A stretch of 6,605 nucleotides of DNA, from positions 1 to 6,605 of the forward strand of contig JBJXGF010000197.1 of NCBI GenBank assembly GCA_046153015.1, given 5' to 3'. This stretch comes from JBJXGF01 sp046153015 (GTDB lineage Bacteria; Actinomycetota; Acidimicrobiia; Acidimicrobiales; CAIXPF01). A program made the translations under genes and the position numbers. Positions 1 to 5,518 of this stretch are shown in pieces. Under the pieces are notes generated by a model that was not told where the DNA came from, ran no database searches, and saw nothing but the letters and a program-made list of their open reading frames with translations. Position 1 is the first letter of the stretch; each line of letters starts with the position of its first letter.

Positions 1-519
1 CGCCCAGCCGAGCGGGCCGGCCGCCGCCGCGGAGGCCACGCGGTCGAGCCACAGCTCCAGCAGCCACGCGCTCACCGGCGCCGGCGGCGGGTCGGTGGGC
101 AGGCCGAGCGCTCGCCGGCACACGTCGACCACCCAGCCGAGCGGGGCCTCCGCGTCGAGCAGGCGCCCGTCGCCGCCGGCTGCGGCGTAGGCCGCGGCCG
201 CTTCGCCCTCACGGCTGGTGAGAAACGCGATGGTGGCGGCCCGCGGCGCGCCGGCGCCGACCGACACCTGGGCCGCGGCGACCACCCCGGCGGCCCACCA
301 GTCGGCGGGCGCCACGAAACCCTCGAGCACCCGGACCGGGTCGGGCGCCTCGGCGGCGTCGCGCCACCAGAGCTCGAACTCGTCCCGCTCGGCGACCACG
401 CCGACCACCGCGGCCAGCCCGGCCTCGGCGCCCACCTGACACAGGCCGAGCGCCAGGCGTTCGAGCGGAGAACGGGGCGCGGACGGGCGACCCGAGGAAC
501 GGGGACGGAGGGGCGGCAT
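1..519 (-). CDS. Hypothetical protein, N-terminal part (runs off the left edge)
   Basis: An open frame runs from ATG at 519 to the window edge without a stop, giving 173 residues. I do not recognise the family. After a basic, Pro/Ser/Arg-rich tail of about 18 residues comes an Ala/Val/Leu-rich, apparently soluble alpha-helical protein with Trp pairs at 51-52 and 74-75, a short ALGLPT segment at 137-142, a PPPAP stretch at 144-148 and a Trp-containing helix at 151-160. No signal peptide or clear membrane segment is seen. The start is well supported: GGGAG at 527-531 lies 7 bases before the ATG, and a possible promoter lies at 579-608. Third positions are nearly always G or C, while the competing minus frame (72-569) reads as Arg/Pro-rich nonsense. 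It lies downstream of whiB on the same strand, about 100 bp away, and probably has its own promoter. The C-terminus is not in the window. Confidence 0.72.
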   Translation of the reverse strand, partial: MPPLRPRSSGRPSAPRSPLERLALGLCQVGAEAGLAAVVGVVAERDEFELWWRDAAEAPDPVRVLEGFVAPADWWAAGVVAAAQVSVGAGAPRAATIAFLTSREGEAAAAYAAAGGDGRLLDAEAPLGWVVDVCRRALGLPTDPPPAPVSAWLLELWLDRVASAAAAGPLGWA

Positions 520-526
520 GAGGATG

Positions 527-531
527 CTCCC
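527..531 (-). promoter_or_regulatory. Shine-Dalgarno site of the left-edge gene
   Basis: GGGAG on the minus strand sits 7 bases before the ATG at 519. The spacing is good and fixes this start. No ATG or GTG start was found in the same frame in the stretch just upstream. Confidence 0.6.
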
Positions 532-578
532 GGTGGTGATGCTCGGGAGCGGCCGCAGCCGGCCGCCAACTACGAACG

Positions 579-608
579 AGTGTACGACCGAGGGGCGGGG
601 GAACGCAA
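579..608 (-). promoter_or_regulatory. Candidate promoter for the left-edge gene
   Basis: On the minus strand TTGCGT (603-608) and TACACT (579-584) are separated by 18 bases. The -10 fits the actinobacterial TANNNT pattern and the -35 matches TTGACA at its first three bases. Transcription would start near 572 and give a leader of about 50 bases containing the Shine-Dalgarno site. It lies within the 100-bp gap after whiB, where I saw no clear terminator. Confidence 0.45.
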
Positions 609-619
609 GCGTGTGGGTG

Positions 620-976
620 CTAGCCGGCCGCGGCGGGTGACTCCCCCCGGCTCCGCCGGGCGCGGACCCCGATCGGGCAGGGCGCCGCGAAGCCGGCCAG
701 CGCCCGCTCCTCCTCGGACTCGCCGCCCCAGTACCCGTACTCCCGATTCAGCCGGGCGTAGCTCCGGCACTCCGCCTGCACGGCGCACTGGGTGCAGATG
801 ACGCGAGCCTTCGCCTCACGGCGCGCGCGAGCCTGCGGCCGCTCCGCGTTCGGTGGAAAGAACAGCTCGGTCTTGCCCTGACACGCTGCGTGCGCCATCC
901 ATCCCTGCTGGGTCCAGCGCGGAAGCAGCCTCACCGCGGTCTCGACCACGTCGGCCACTGCGGTCTCCTGAAGCAT
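620..976 (-). CDS. WhiB-family iron-sulfur transcriptional regulator
   Basis: This 118-residue protein has the WhiB (Wbl) layout: four cysteines at 32, 61, 64 and 70 (the last three as C-x2-C-x5-C) to hold a [4Fe-4S] cluster, then the G-Y-W-G-G turn at 81-85 followed by an acidic S-E-E-E-R. The Arg-rich tail from about 104 would be the DNA-contacting part. Known Wbl proteins bind region 4 of the principal sigma factor and respond to redox or nitric oxide, or control development. An extra cysteine at 100, outside the cluster set, is unusual. The N-terminal 20 residues are a family-variable extension. I chose ATG 976. No good Shine-Dalgarno site precedes it, and M27 is too close to the first cluster cysteine to be a likely start. 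The subclass (WhiB1, WhiB2, WhiD and so on) cannot be assigned safely. It is divergent from the HIT gene across a repeat-rich 195-bp gap. Confidence 0.95.
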   Translation of the reverse strand: MLQETAVADVVETAVRLLPRWTQQGWMAHAACQGKTELFFPPNAERPQARARREAKARVICTQCAVQAECRSYARLNREYGYWGGESEEERALAGFAAPCPIGVRARRSRGESPAAAG

Positions 977-991
977 CTCAGTCGTCGCGCG

Positions 992-997
992 ACCTTA
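992..997 (-). promoter_or_regulatory. Possible -10 element of whiB
   Basis: TAAGGT on the minus strand fits TANNNT and ends 15 bases before the whiB ATG, which would give a leader of only about 8-10 bases. No convincing -35 hexamer lies 16-18 bases further upstream, so this is a weak call. Confidence 0.3.
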
Positions 998-1052
998 GCC
1001 TGACGTGCAGGTGAACTGGAGCAATCGACTCAAACGATCGCTCAGGTGTTTT

Positions 1053-1093
1053 CGATGGCCCATCGCTGAAAGCGATGGCGACCCGCCCGATGG
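1053..1093. repeat. Cluster of CGATGG inverted and direct repeats between whiB and the HIT gene
   Basis: CGATGG or its complement CCATCG occurs four times in 41 bp: 1053-1058 (plus), 1060-1065 (minus), 1073-1078 (plus) and 1088-1093 (plus). The first pair forms a 6-bp palindrome with a 1-base centre. The second copy belongs to a perfect 8-bp stem, CCATCGCT/AGCGATGG (1060-1067 with 1071-1078), around a GAA loop. The two structures share the 1060-1065 arm and so exclude each other. It lies about 85 bp upstream of the whiB start and 80 bp upstream of the HIT start, which suits an operator. A role in an RNA leader is less likely given the predicted start points. Confidence 0.5.
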
Positions 1094-1133
1094 TCGAGCC
1101 CGGCGGCGCCCGTCGAGCTCACGGGCCGACACG

Positions 1134-1162
1134 TTACCGCAGTCGAGCAGGCCCGATACGCT
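1134..1162 (+). promoter_or_regulatory. Candidate promoter of the HIT gene (leaderless type)
   Basis: TACGCT at 1157-1162 fits TANNNT and ends 9 bases before the ATG at 1172. A weak -35, TTACCG (1134-1139), stands 17 bases upstream of it. Transcription would start at or within a few bases of the ATG, and there is no Shine-Dalgarno site before the ATG. GTCGAGC (1142-1148) lies in the spacer and recurs at 1093 and 1112. Confidence 0.5.
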
Positions 1163-1171
1163 TCCGCGCCC

Positions 1172-1606
1172 ATGCCGTGCACGTTCTGCCGCATTGTGAC
1201 GGGGGAGGTCCTCGCCCACGTGGTGCACGACGACGACGTGTCGCTGGCCTTCCTCGACCGGCGGCCGCTCTTCCCCGGCCACGTGCTGGTGATCCCCAAG
1301 CGCCACGTGGAGACCCTGCCCGACCTTCCCTCGGAGTTGGTGGGGCCCCTCTTCCTGCGGGTGCGGCGGCTGACGGAGGCCGTGCGGCTCGCGCTCGACG
1401 CGCCGGGGGCCTTCGTGGCGGTGAACAACAAGGTCAGCCAGAGCGTGCCGCACCTGCACGTGCACATCGCCCCCCGGCGCCCGAAGGACGGGCTGCGCGG
1501 CTTCTTCTGGCCCCGCACCTCCTACCCCGACGAGGCGACCGCCGCCGCTACGGCCGCCGCGGTGGCGGCGGCGGCCGCCGGCCTCGGCCCAGAATTCGCG
1601 CTCTGA
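1172..1606 (+). CDS. HIT-family (histidine triad) nucleotide-binding hydrolase
   Basis: This 144-residue protein has the histidine triad H94-x-H96-x-H98 inside V-P-H-L-H-V-H-I, the nucleotide-phosphate-binding and catalytic site of the family. N-terminal C3-x2-C6 together with H45 and H94 matches the structural zinc site of many bacterial HIT proteins. Other family marks are D29-R30 with P32, the G36-H37-V-L-V-I-P-K-R-H45 strand, N85-N86 and the G-F-F-W-P-R segment at 110-115. The last 30 residues are an Ala-rich helix of low complexity. HIT hydrolases act on AMP-linked or dinucleotide substrates in the cytoplasm; the substrate here is unknown. The ATG directly before C-T-F-C is a natural start, and the mRNA is probably leaderless. 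The 93-bp gap to the diguanylate cyclase contains a separate candidate promoter, so the two genes need not be one operon. Confidence 0.95.
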   Translation: MPCTFCRIVTGEVLAHVVHDDDVSLAFLDRRPLFPGHVLVIPKRHVETLPDLPSELVGPLFLRVRRLTEAVRLALDAPGAFVAVNNKVSQSVPHLHVHIAPRRPKDGLRGFFWPRTSYPDEATAAATAAAVAAAAAGLGPEFAL

Positions 1607-1643
1607 GCGCAGAACCATCCACATTGGGTGATATCGCTGCGCG

Positions 1644-1649
1644 TAAAGT
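1644..1649 (+). promoter_or_regulatory. Possible -10 element of the diguanylate cyclase gene
   Basis: TAAAGT fits TANNNT, but no good -35 stands at normal distance (TTGGGT at 1624-1629 is only 14 bases away). Transcription would begin near 1656 and the leader would carry the Shine-Dalgarno site at 1677-1686. This agrees with translation starting at ATG 1700 rather than at GTG 1628. Confidence 0.35.
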
Positions 1650-1676
1650 CTTCGCGGGTTCGTGACGACATAGACC

Positions 1677-1686
1677 AGGAGGAGGT
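1677..1686 (+). promoter_or_regulatory. Shine-Dalgarno site of the diguanylate cyclase gene
   Basis: AGGAGGAGGT is a near-perfect anti-16S match ending 13 bases before ATG 1700. That spacing is somewhat long but the site is strong, and it decides the start in favour of 1700. It would lie inside the coding region if the GTG at 1628 were used. Confidence 0.6.
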
Positions 1687-1699
1687 CGAGCAGCGCGCG

Positions 1700-3313
1700 A
1701 TGGACCGCACAGGCGTTGGTCCGGGGGTTCTCGTAGGGGTGGGCGTCGGCGCGGCGCTGGGAGCGTCGCTGGCGCCGGCGTCGGCGCCGATGATCGCCAC
1801 GGTGGTCTGCGCGCTCGCCATCGGTGCGCTGGGCTTCGGGGTGGGCCGCCACCGCCCGCCCACCCGCATCGGCTGGTTCTGCCTGGGCGCCACCCTGGCC
1901 TTCCTGCCCCTCGCCGGGGGAGACCCGGCGACGGCCTCGCTGACCGACGCCGACGCCGGGCTCACCGCCGCGGTCGTGGCGCTGGCCGCCGCGGTCGCCG
2001 CCCTCGCCCGACCGCGCCGAGGCGTCGGCGGCATGCGGCGGCGCCTCCTTGCGCTGAGCGTGGGCTGCGCCGGCCTCGCCGCGCTGCGCTGGAGCGCAGC
2101 CTTCGGCGCGGACGCGGCGCATGCCCACCAGAGCGCCATGGCGGTGGCGTACGCGCTGGTGCTCACCGCGCTCGTCCGCATCGGGCTGCGCCTCGACCGA
2201 CGCAACCTCGCGGTCTGGCTCGTGACGGCGGGCATGGCGGCGGAGGCGGCGGCCGACGCCGGCCTGTTCCTCAGCCTCTCCCAGGGCGACGGCGCTCCGC
2301 TGTGGGCGCTCGCCCTCGGCACGCTCGGCTGCGCGCTGGTGGGCGCCGGGGCGCTTCACCCTGGCATGGTCCTGCTCTTCGACGCGGCCGGCGAACCGGC
2401 GCCGGACCGCTCGAGCGCCGGCGGCGCCGCCCGGCGCAGCAACGCCCTCGCCGAGCTGGGCCAGCTCGCCCTCGTCGGCGCGGCCCCCACCCGCCTACGG
2501 GCCGAGGCCAGCGGCCTGCTCGCCGAGGCTCTCGGCGCTCGGGCCCTCGTGCGCCCGGGCGGGGTGGGGACGCCCGCCGCCCCCGCCGGAGAGCGCGCCG
2601 GCTCGACGCCGCGCCTGCACGCCGTGGTCGCCACCCGCACCGAGCCGCCGGGCACGATCACCGTCGAGCGCAGCGGGCCCGCCTTCGAGCCCGCCGAGGC
2701 GGACTTCCTGCAGGTGTTCGCCGCGGCGCTGGCCCTCGCCGTCGACCGCCGGAACACCGAGATCGCCCTGCGCCGCCAGGCCTTCCGGGACCCGCTGACC
2801 GGGCTGCCCAACCGGGCGTTGTTCCTCGACCGCCTCGAGCATTCGCTGGCCGCGTCCGGGCGCTCGGGCGACGATCTCGCCGTGCTGTTCCTCGACCTCG
2901 ACGGGTTCAAGGAGATCAACGACCGCTACGGCCACGAGGCCGGCGACCAGGTGCTGATCGAGGTGGCGGCCCGGCTGGCGCAGGTGGTGCGCCCGGGCGA
3001 CACCGTCGCCCGGCTGGGCGGCGACGAGTTCACCGTGCTGTGCTCCGACGTCGGCCCGGGCCAGGCCGACGTCGTCGCGGCGCGGCTGGCCGACGCGGTA
3101 CGGGCGCCGATGCGGGTGCCCGGGGTGTCCGAGGCGATCTCGCCGGCCGCCAGCGTCGGGGTGACCGTGATCGGCGAGGACGAGGCGTCGGCTGCGGCGC
3201 TGCTCGCCCGGGCCGACGAGGCGATGTACCGCGCGAAGCGGGCCAAGCGCGCCGGTGCAGAACACGGGCGTGTCGACCGGGGCAGCTTCGAGCCGCTCGA
3301 TCTGCGGCGCTGA
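1700..3313 (+). CDS. Membrane-anchored diguanylate cyclase (GGDEF domain)
   Basis: This 537-residue protein is predicted to make cyclic di-GMP from two GTP at the inner face of the membrane. Residues 8-225 hold about eight hydrophobic segments (near 8-25, 32-50, 56-74, 86-104, 114-132, 145-163, 169-193 and 200-227), an integral membrane sensor of no type I can name. Residues 247-350 resemble a short, degenerate GAF domain. The GGDEF domain follows: D-P-L-T-G-L-P-N-R at 364-372, metal ligand D399, guanine-contacting N407 and D416, and the signature G-G-D-E-F at 440-444. R431-P-G-D434 stands exactly five residues before the signature, so the product-binding inhibitory I-site is intact and the enzyme should be feedback-controlled. 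There is no EAL or HD-GYP domain. The frame opens at GTG 1628, but the 24 extra codons use codons untypical of this genome (ATA, GTA, TCT) and would cover the Shine-Dalgarno site, so ATG 1700 is preferred. It converges on the DUF429 gene. Confidence 0.93.
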   Translation: MDRTGVGPGVLVGVGVGAALGASLAPASAPMIATVVCALAIGALGFGVGRHRPPTRIGWFCLGATLAFLPLAGGDPATASLTDADAGLTAAVVALAAAVAALARPRRGVGGMRRRLLALSVGCAGLAALRWSAAFGADAAHAHQSAMAVAYALVLTALVRIGLRLDRRNLAVWLVTAGMAAEAAADAGLFLSLSQGDGAPLWALALGTLGCALVGAGALHPGMVLLFDAAGEPAPDRSSAGGAARRSNALAELGQLALVGAAPTRLRAEASGLLAEALGARALVRPGGVGTPAAPAGERAGSTPRLHAVVATRTEPPGTITVERSGPAFEPAEADFLQVFAAALALAVDRRNTEIALRRQAFRDPLTGLPNRALFLDRLEHSLAASGRSGDDLAVLFLDLDGFKEINDRYGHEAGDQVLIEVAARLAQVVRPGDTVARLGGDEFTVLCSDVGPGQADVVAARLADAVRAPMRVPGVSEAISPAASVGVTVIGEDEASAAALLARADEAMYRAKRAKRAGAEHGRVDRGSFEPLDLRR

Positions 3314-3332
3314 CCGGCAGAGGCCGGCGAGC
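3309..3332. terminator. Candidate bidirectional hairpin between two converging genes
   Basis: CCGGC (3314-3318) pairs with GCCGG (3323-3327) around an AGAG loop. After a 2x2 internal mismatch, GCT (3309-3311) pairs with AGC (3330-3332). The hairpin fills the 19-bp gap between the stop of the diguanylate cyclase gene and the stop of the DUF429 gene. There is no T-tract on either side, so it is not a classical intrinsic terminator, though such hairpins are common in high-GC actinobacteria. Confidence 0.4.
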
Positions 3333-4046
3333 TCAGGCCACCACCTCCATCAGCAGCCCCCGCGGATCACGGGCCCCGTCACCCAGCCGACGGGCCTCAC
3401 CCCGCATCACCCGGCAGGCGGTCCACACCAGCGCGCAGGCGTCGAGCACGTCGTCGGGCGCGGCGCCGCGGGGCGCGCGGCGCGGGTCAAGGGCCCCGAG
3501 CGAGGCGGCCAGGCCCGCCAGGGCCCCGTCGAGCGCGGCCAGCCGCTCGGCCCGGCCGGCCGCGGTCCGCTTCGGGTGCTCGCAGGGCGCGCCGCGCATC
3601 AGGGCGAAGGCCACCTCGGGGCTGGCCTCGGCCAGGCCGCAGCGGCCGTGCCGGGCGATCGCCGCGTCGAGCTCGGCCAGCTTGCCGAGCAGGTTGAAGG
3701 CCTGCTTCGAGAGGCCCTTGCCGTCGATGCGCCGGGCCAGGGCGAGCGCCTCGGGGTAGGACGCCGCGCCGAGCAGCGCCCGGATCGGGGTCGGAAAGAC
3801 CGACGAGCGCCGCGGCCCGAGCAGGGCGCGGGCCTCCCGATCGCAGGCGCGGGCGCCGACGGCGGGCAGCCCGATCGGCATGTCGACCGCGGCCGCCGCC
3901 AAGGCGCCGCCGGCGAGGCGACCCAACAGCACGTCGATCTCCGCGACCAGCTCGAGACGAGCCTCGCCCGGCTCGGGGCCGACGGTGACCACGACCCAGC
4001 CGGCCCGGCAGCCGTCGACCCCCGCGACGGCGCCGCCTTCCTTCAC
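3333..4046 (-). CDS. DUF429 family protein (predicted RNase H-fold nuclease)
   Basis: This 237-residue protein matches DUF429, a family of unknown role predicted to share the RNase H fold. Marks in order: A-G-V-D11-G-C-R-A-G-W (8-17, first strand with acidic residue), V-D55-M-P-I-G-L-P (54-61), R-S-S-V-F-P-T-P (80-87), K110-G-L-S-K-Q-A-F-N (110-118), E140-A-S-P-E144-V-A-F (140-147), K159-R-T (159-161) and D198-D-V-L-D202-A (198-203). D11, D55, E144 and D198 or D202 are candidate metal-binding acids; this is inferred from the fold. The start is GTG 4046, whose GTGA overlaps the TGA of the deacetylase gene by four bases and implies translational coupling. I saw no Shine-Dalgarno site just before it. 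The frame extends upstream to 4805, but that part is a shadow of the deacetylase gene. What the nuclease-like protein does for the deacetylase is unknown. Confidence 0.88.
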   Translation of the reverse strand: MKEGGAVAGVDGCRAGWVVVTVGPEPGEARLELVAEIDVLLGRLAGGALAAAAVDMPIGLPAVGARACDREARALLGPRRSSVFPTPIRALLGAASYPEALALARRIDGKGLSKQAFNLLGKLAELDAAIARHGRCGLAEASPEVAFALMRGAPCEHPKRTAAGRAERLAALDGALAGLAASLGALDPRRAPRGAAPDDVLDACALVWTACRVMRGEARRLGDGARDPRGLLMEVVA

Positions 4047-4774
4047 AGCCGGTCGATCAGCTTGAACGCCTCGCCGTGCTCGACGCCGCCCAGCGCCCCG
4101 AACTCGGCCGCCCGGGACCGGATCCGCTCCTCGAACGCCGCTCGTTGGGCGGAGGGATCGTCGCTGATCTTCATCGTCGACTCGAACTGGCTCTCGTGGC
4201 AGTACAACGCGGCGAGCTTGGCCTCGAGCCCGCCCGCCGCCACCGTCTCCACGTGGTCGGGCTCGTCGGCCTCCCACAGCAGCAGCGCGTCGGGCCGGTG
4301 CGGGGCCACGCCCTGCTCCGGGAAGAAGTGCGGATCCCGGGCGGCGACGATGCCCTCGCAGGCCAGGAAGCCGGCGTGGCGGTGATCGGGGTGCAGACGG
4401 TACCGCCGCCACGGGTCGTGTGAGAGCACCACGTCGGGCTTGAGCCGGCGGATCCAGTAGGCCACCTCCCACCGCTGGCGCAGCCCCGACTCGAGCTCCC
4501 CGTCGGGCCAGGTGAGGAACACGACCTCGCCGGTCGAGCCGAGGGCGCGGGCCGCCGCCCGCTGCTCCTCCTGGCGGCGGGCGACGAGCCGGGCCGTGTC
4601 GGTCGTCGGATCCCAGCTGCCCTTCGCGCCGTCGGTGCAGATCAGGTGGTTGACCACGCAGCCCGCCGCCGCCCACTTGGCGAAGGTGGCCCCGCAGCCG
4701 AACTCCACGTCGTCGGGGTGGGCGGCGATGGCCAGGGCGCGTCCGGGAATGGGGAGATCGAGGCCGACGCTCAC
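4043..4774 (-). CDS. PIG-L/LmbE-type deacetylase
   Basis: This 243-residue protein is a zinc-dependent de-N-acetylase of the LmbE/PIG-L family. A-H19-P-D-D22-V-E-F-G-C-G-A-T (18-30) gives the first two zinc ligands (H19, D22) and the catalytic acid (D21 in relatives). T47-D-G-A-K-G-S (47-53) is the usual second block, and S118-H-D-P (118-121) with L-H128-P-D-H131 (127-131) completes the site, H131 being the likely third zinc ligand. Relatives include MshB and Mca of mycothiol metabolism and the bacillithiol BshB group. I cannot assign the substrate from sequence, only predict hydrolysis of an N-acetyl group, probably on a GlcNAc-type sugar. No signal peptide is present, so it should be cytoplasmic. 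The start is GTG 4774, with a -10-like TAAGCT just upstream and no Shine-Dalgarno site. It lies 67 bp after cofC and is coupled to the DUF429 gene. Confidence 0.93.
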   Translation of the reverse strand: MSVGLDLPIPGRALAIAAHPDDVEFGCGATFAKWAAAGCVVNHLICTDGAKGSWDPTTDTARLVARRQEEQRAAARALGSTGEVVFLTWPDGELESGLRQRWEVAYWIRRLKPDVVLSHDPWRRYRLHPDHRHAGFLACEGIVAARDPHFFPEQGVAPHRPDALLLWEADEPDHVETVAAGGLEAKLAALYCHESQFESTMKISDDPSAQRAAFEERIRSRAAEFGALGGVEHGEAFKLIDRL

Positions 4775-4782
4775 GGCCCGAG

Positions 4783-4788
4783 AGCTTA
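4783..4788 (-). promoter_or_regulatory. Candidate -10 element of the deacetylase gene (leaderless type)
   Basis: TAAGCT on the minus strand fits TANNNT and ends 8 bases before GTG 4774, so the transcript would begin at or next to the start codon. No recognisable -35 lies 17-18 bases upstream. If real, it gives the deacetylase-DUF429 pair its own promoter, separate from cofC. Confidence 0.42.
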
Positions 4789-4829
4789 GAGGCCGGGCCG
4801 ATCACGGGACGCCGGCGGCCGCTGTCCGG

Positions 4830-4841
4830 CCCGGGCCCGGG
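4830..4841. repeat. 12-bp perfect palindrome directly after the cofC stop
   Basis: CCCGGGCCCGGG is fully self-complementary and abuts the TGA of cofC (4842-4844). With no central loop it would make a poor RNA hairpin, and no T-tract follows, so a terminator role is possible but weak. Chance is a fair explanation in DNA this rich in G and C. Confidence 0.3.
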
Positions 4842-5417
4842 TCAGGGGCCGGCCGGCAGGTCGTCGGGCCGATCGACGTCCCAGCCGAGATGCGGGTCGC
4901 GCACGACCCGCAGCCCCAGCCCGAGCCGCCTGGCCTCGGCCGCGTGTCGACGGAACGACGCCGGGCCGTACGCGAACCGGAACCCCACCGAGGGCGACAC
5001 GGCGAGCACGTTCGTGCCGTCGTCGCGGCGGTCGGGCACCAGCGTGACCCCGGGGAACTCCGCCGTCCACGCCAGGCGCTGCGCGAACGGCAGGTCGGCG
5101 TGGGCCACCACGATCCGGGCGAAGCCCAGCTTGCCGAGCGCCTCGGCCCCGGCGGCGACCGCGGCGTTGAGGCCGGGGCCGGGCTGACGCAGCACCGCCG
5201 CCCCGAGCTTCTGCGCCCAGTCGGCCACCTCGGCGTCGTCGCACACCACCCACACCGGCAGCGGCGCGGCGGCGGCCACCACACCCTCGGCCAGGCGGCG
5301 GGCCAGCTCGGCCCGCTCCGCAGGGTCGAGCGCGGGGGCCAGGCGGGCCTTGGCGTGGCGGAACGCCTTGACCGGGATCAGCGCTGCCGCGGCCGAGCCG
5401 CCCGGGGAGGCCACCAC
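4842..5417 (-). CDS. cofC: 2-phospholactate/phosphoenolpyruvate guanylyltransferase, coenzyme F420 synthesis
   Basis: This 191-residue protein matches CofC (FbiD in mycobacteria), the nucleotidyltransferase that joins GTP to 2-phospholactate or, in mycobacteria, phosphoenolpyruvate, giving the activated side chain that CofD/FbiA adds to the deazaflavin Fo. Marks: I14-P-V-K17 with A-K23-x-R25-L (nucleotide-binding N-terminus), E34-R35, C59-D-D61, G80-P-G-L-N84, the metal-site strand A-H-A-D108-L-P (105-110), V-P-D129-R-R-D-D-G-T-N136 (127-136) and the C-terminal D180-V-D182-x-P-D-D (180-186). Length is slightly short for the family but all blocks are present. Two adjacent GTG codons (5417 and 5414) can start it; neither has a Shine-Dalgarno site and both lie just after TACACT, so a leaderless mRNA is likely. 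PEP or phospholactate as substrate cannot be decided here. It is divergent from gpsA. Confidence 0.9.
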   Translation of the reverse strand: MVASPGGSAAAALIPVKAFRHAKARLAPALDPAERAELARRLAEGVVAAAAPLPVWVVCDDAEVADWAQKLGAAVLRQPGPGLNAAVAAGAEALGKLGFARIVVAHADLPFAQRLAWTAEFPGVTLVPDRRDDGTNVLAVSPSVGFRFAYGPASFRRHAAEARRLGLGLRVVRDPHLGWDVDRPDDLPAGP

Positions 5418-5423
5418 GGCGGC

Positions 5424-5429
5424 AGTGTA
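5424..5429 (-). promoter_or_regulatory. Candidate -10 element of cofC (leaderless type)
   Basis: TACACT on the minus strand fits TANNNT and ends 6 bases before GTG 5417 and 9 before GTG 5414. No -35 hexamer is visible at 17 bases. The same hexamer is the -10 of the left-edge gene. Confidence 0.45.
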
Positions 5430-5512
5430 CGCGCCGCGGGACCGGCGCCTCGCCGGCCCGCGCCCCCGCCGACGGCCCGGACGCGGTTCCCCCAGCGCGC
5501 GGTTCAGGTGCG

Positions 5513-5518
5513 TACTGT
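5513..5518 (+). promoter_or_regulatory. Candidate -10 element of gpsA (leaderless type)
   Basis: TACTGT fits TANNNT and ends 7 bases before the gpsA ATG at 5526, placing the transcription start on or near the A of the ATG. No Shine-Dalgarno site precedes the ATG. No -35 stands at normal distance; TTCCCC at 5487-5492 is 20 bases away. The 108-bp divergent region with cofC thus carries a -10 at each end. Confidence 0.48.

Noticed and set aside
72..569. Minus-strand frame of 165 codons at the left edge
   Set aside because: Arg/Pro/Ser-rich. The frame starting at 519 has better codon bias, a normal amino acid mix and a Shine-Dalgarno site.
995..2359. Long minus-strand frame of 454 codons covering the HIT gene and half of the diguanylate cyclase
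   Set aside because: Arg/His/Gly/Glu-rich composition with no motif, lying antisense to two clear genes. GC-rich third positions keep antisense frames open.
2302..3759. Plus-strand frame of 485 codons overlapping the diguanylate cyclase
   Set aside because: Arg/Pro/Gly-rich shadow of the GGDEF gene in a second frame, with no domain.
4047..4805. Apparent fusion of a 250-residue domain to the N-terminus of DUF429
   Set aside because: The added part is the deacetylase gene read in another frame. The GTGA overlap gives a normal start.
4801..4841. Classical intrinsic terminator after cofC
   Set aside because: Only a loopless palindrome and other GC-rich inverted stretches are present, with no T-tract. 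I listed the palindrome as a repeat only.
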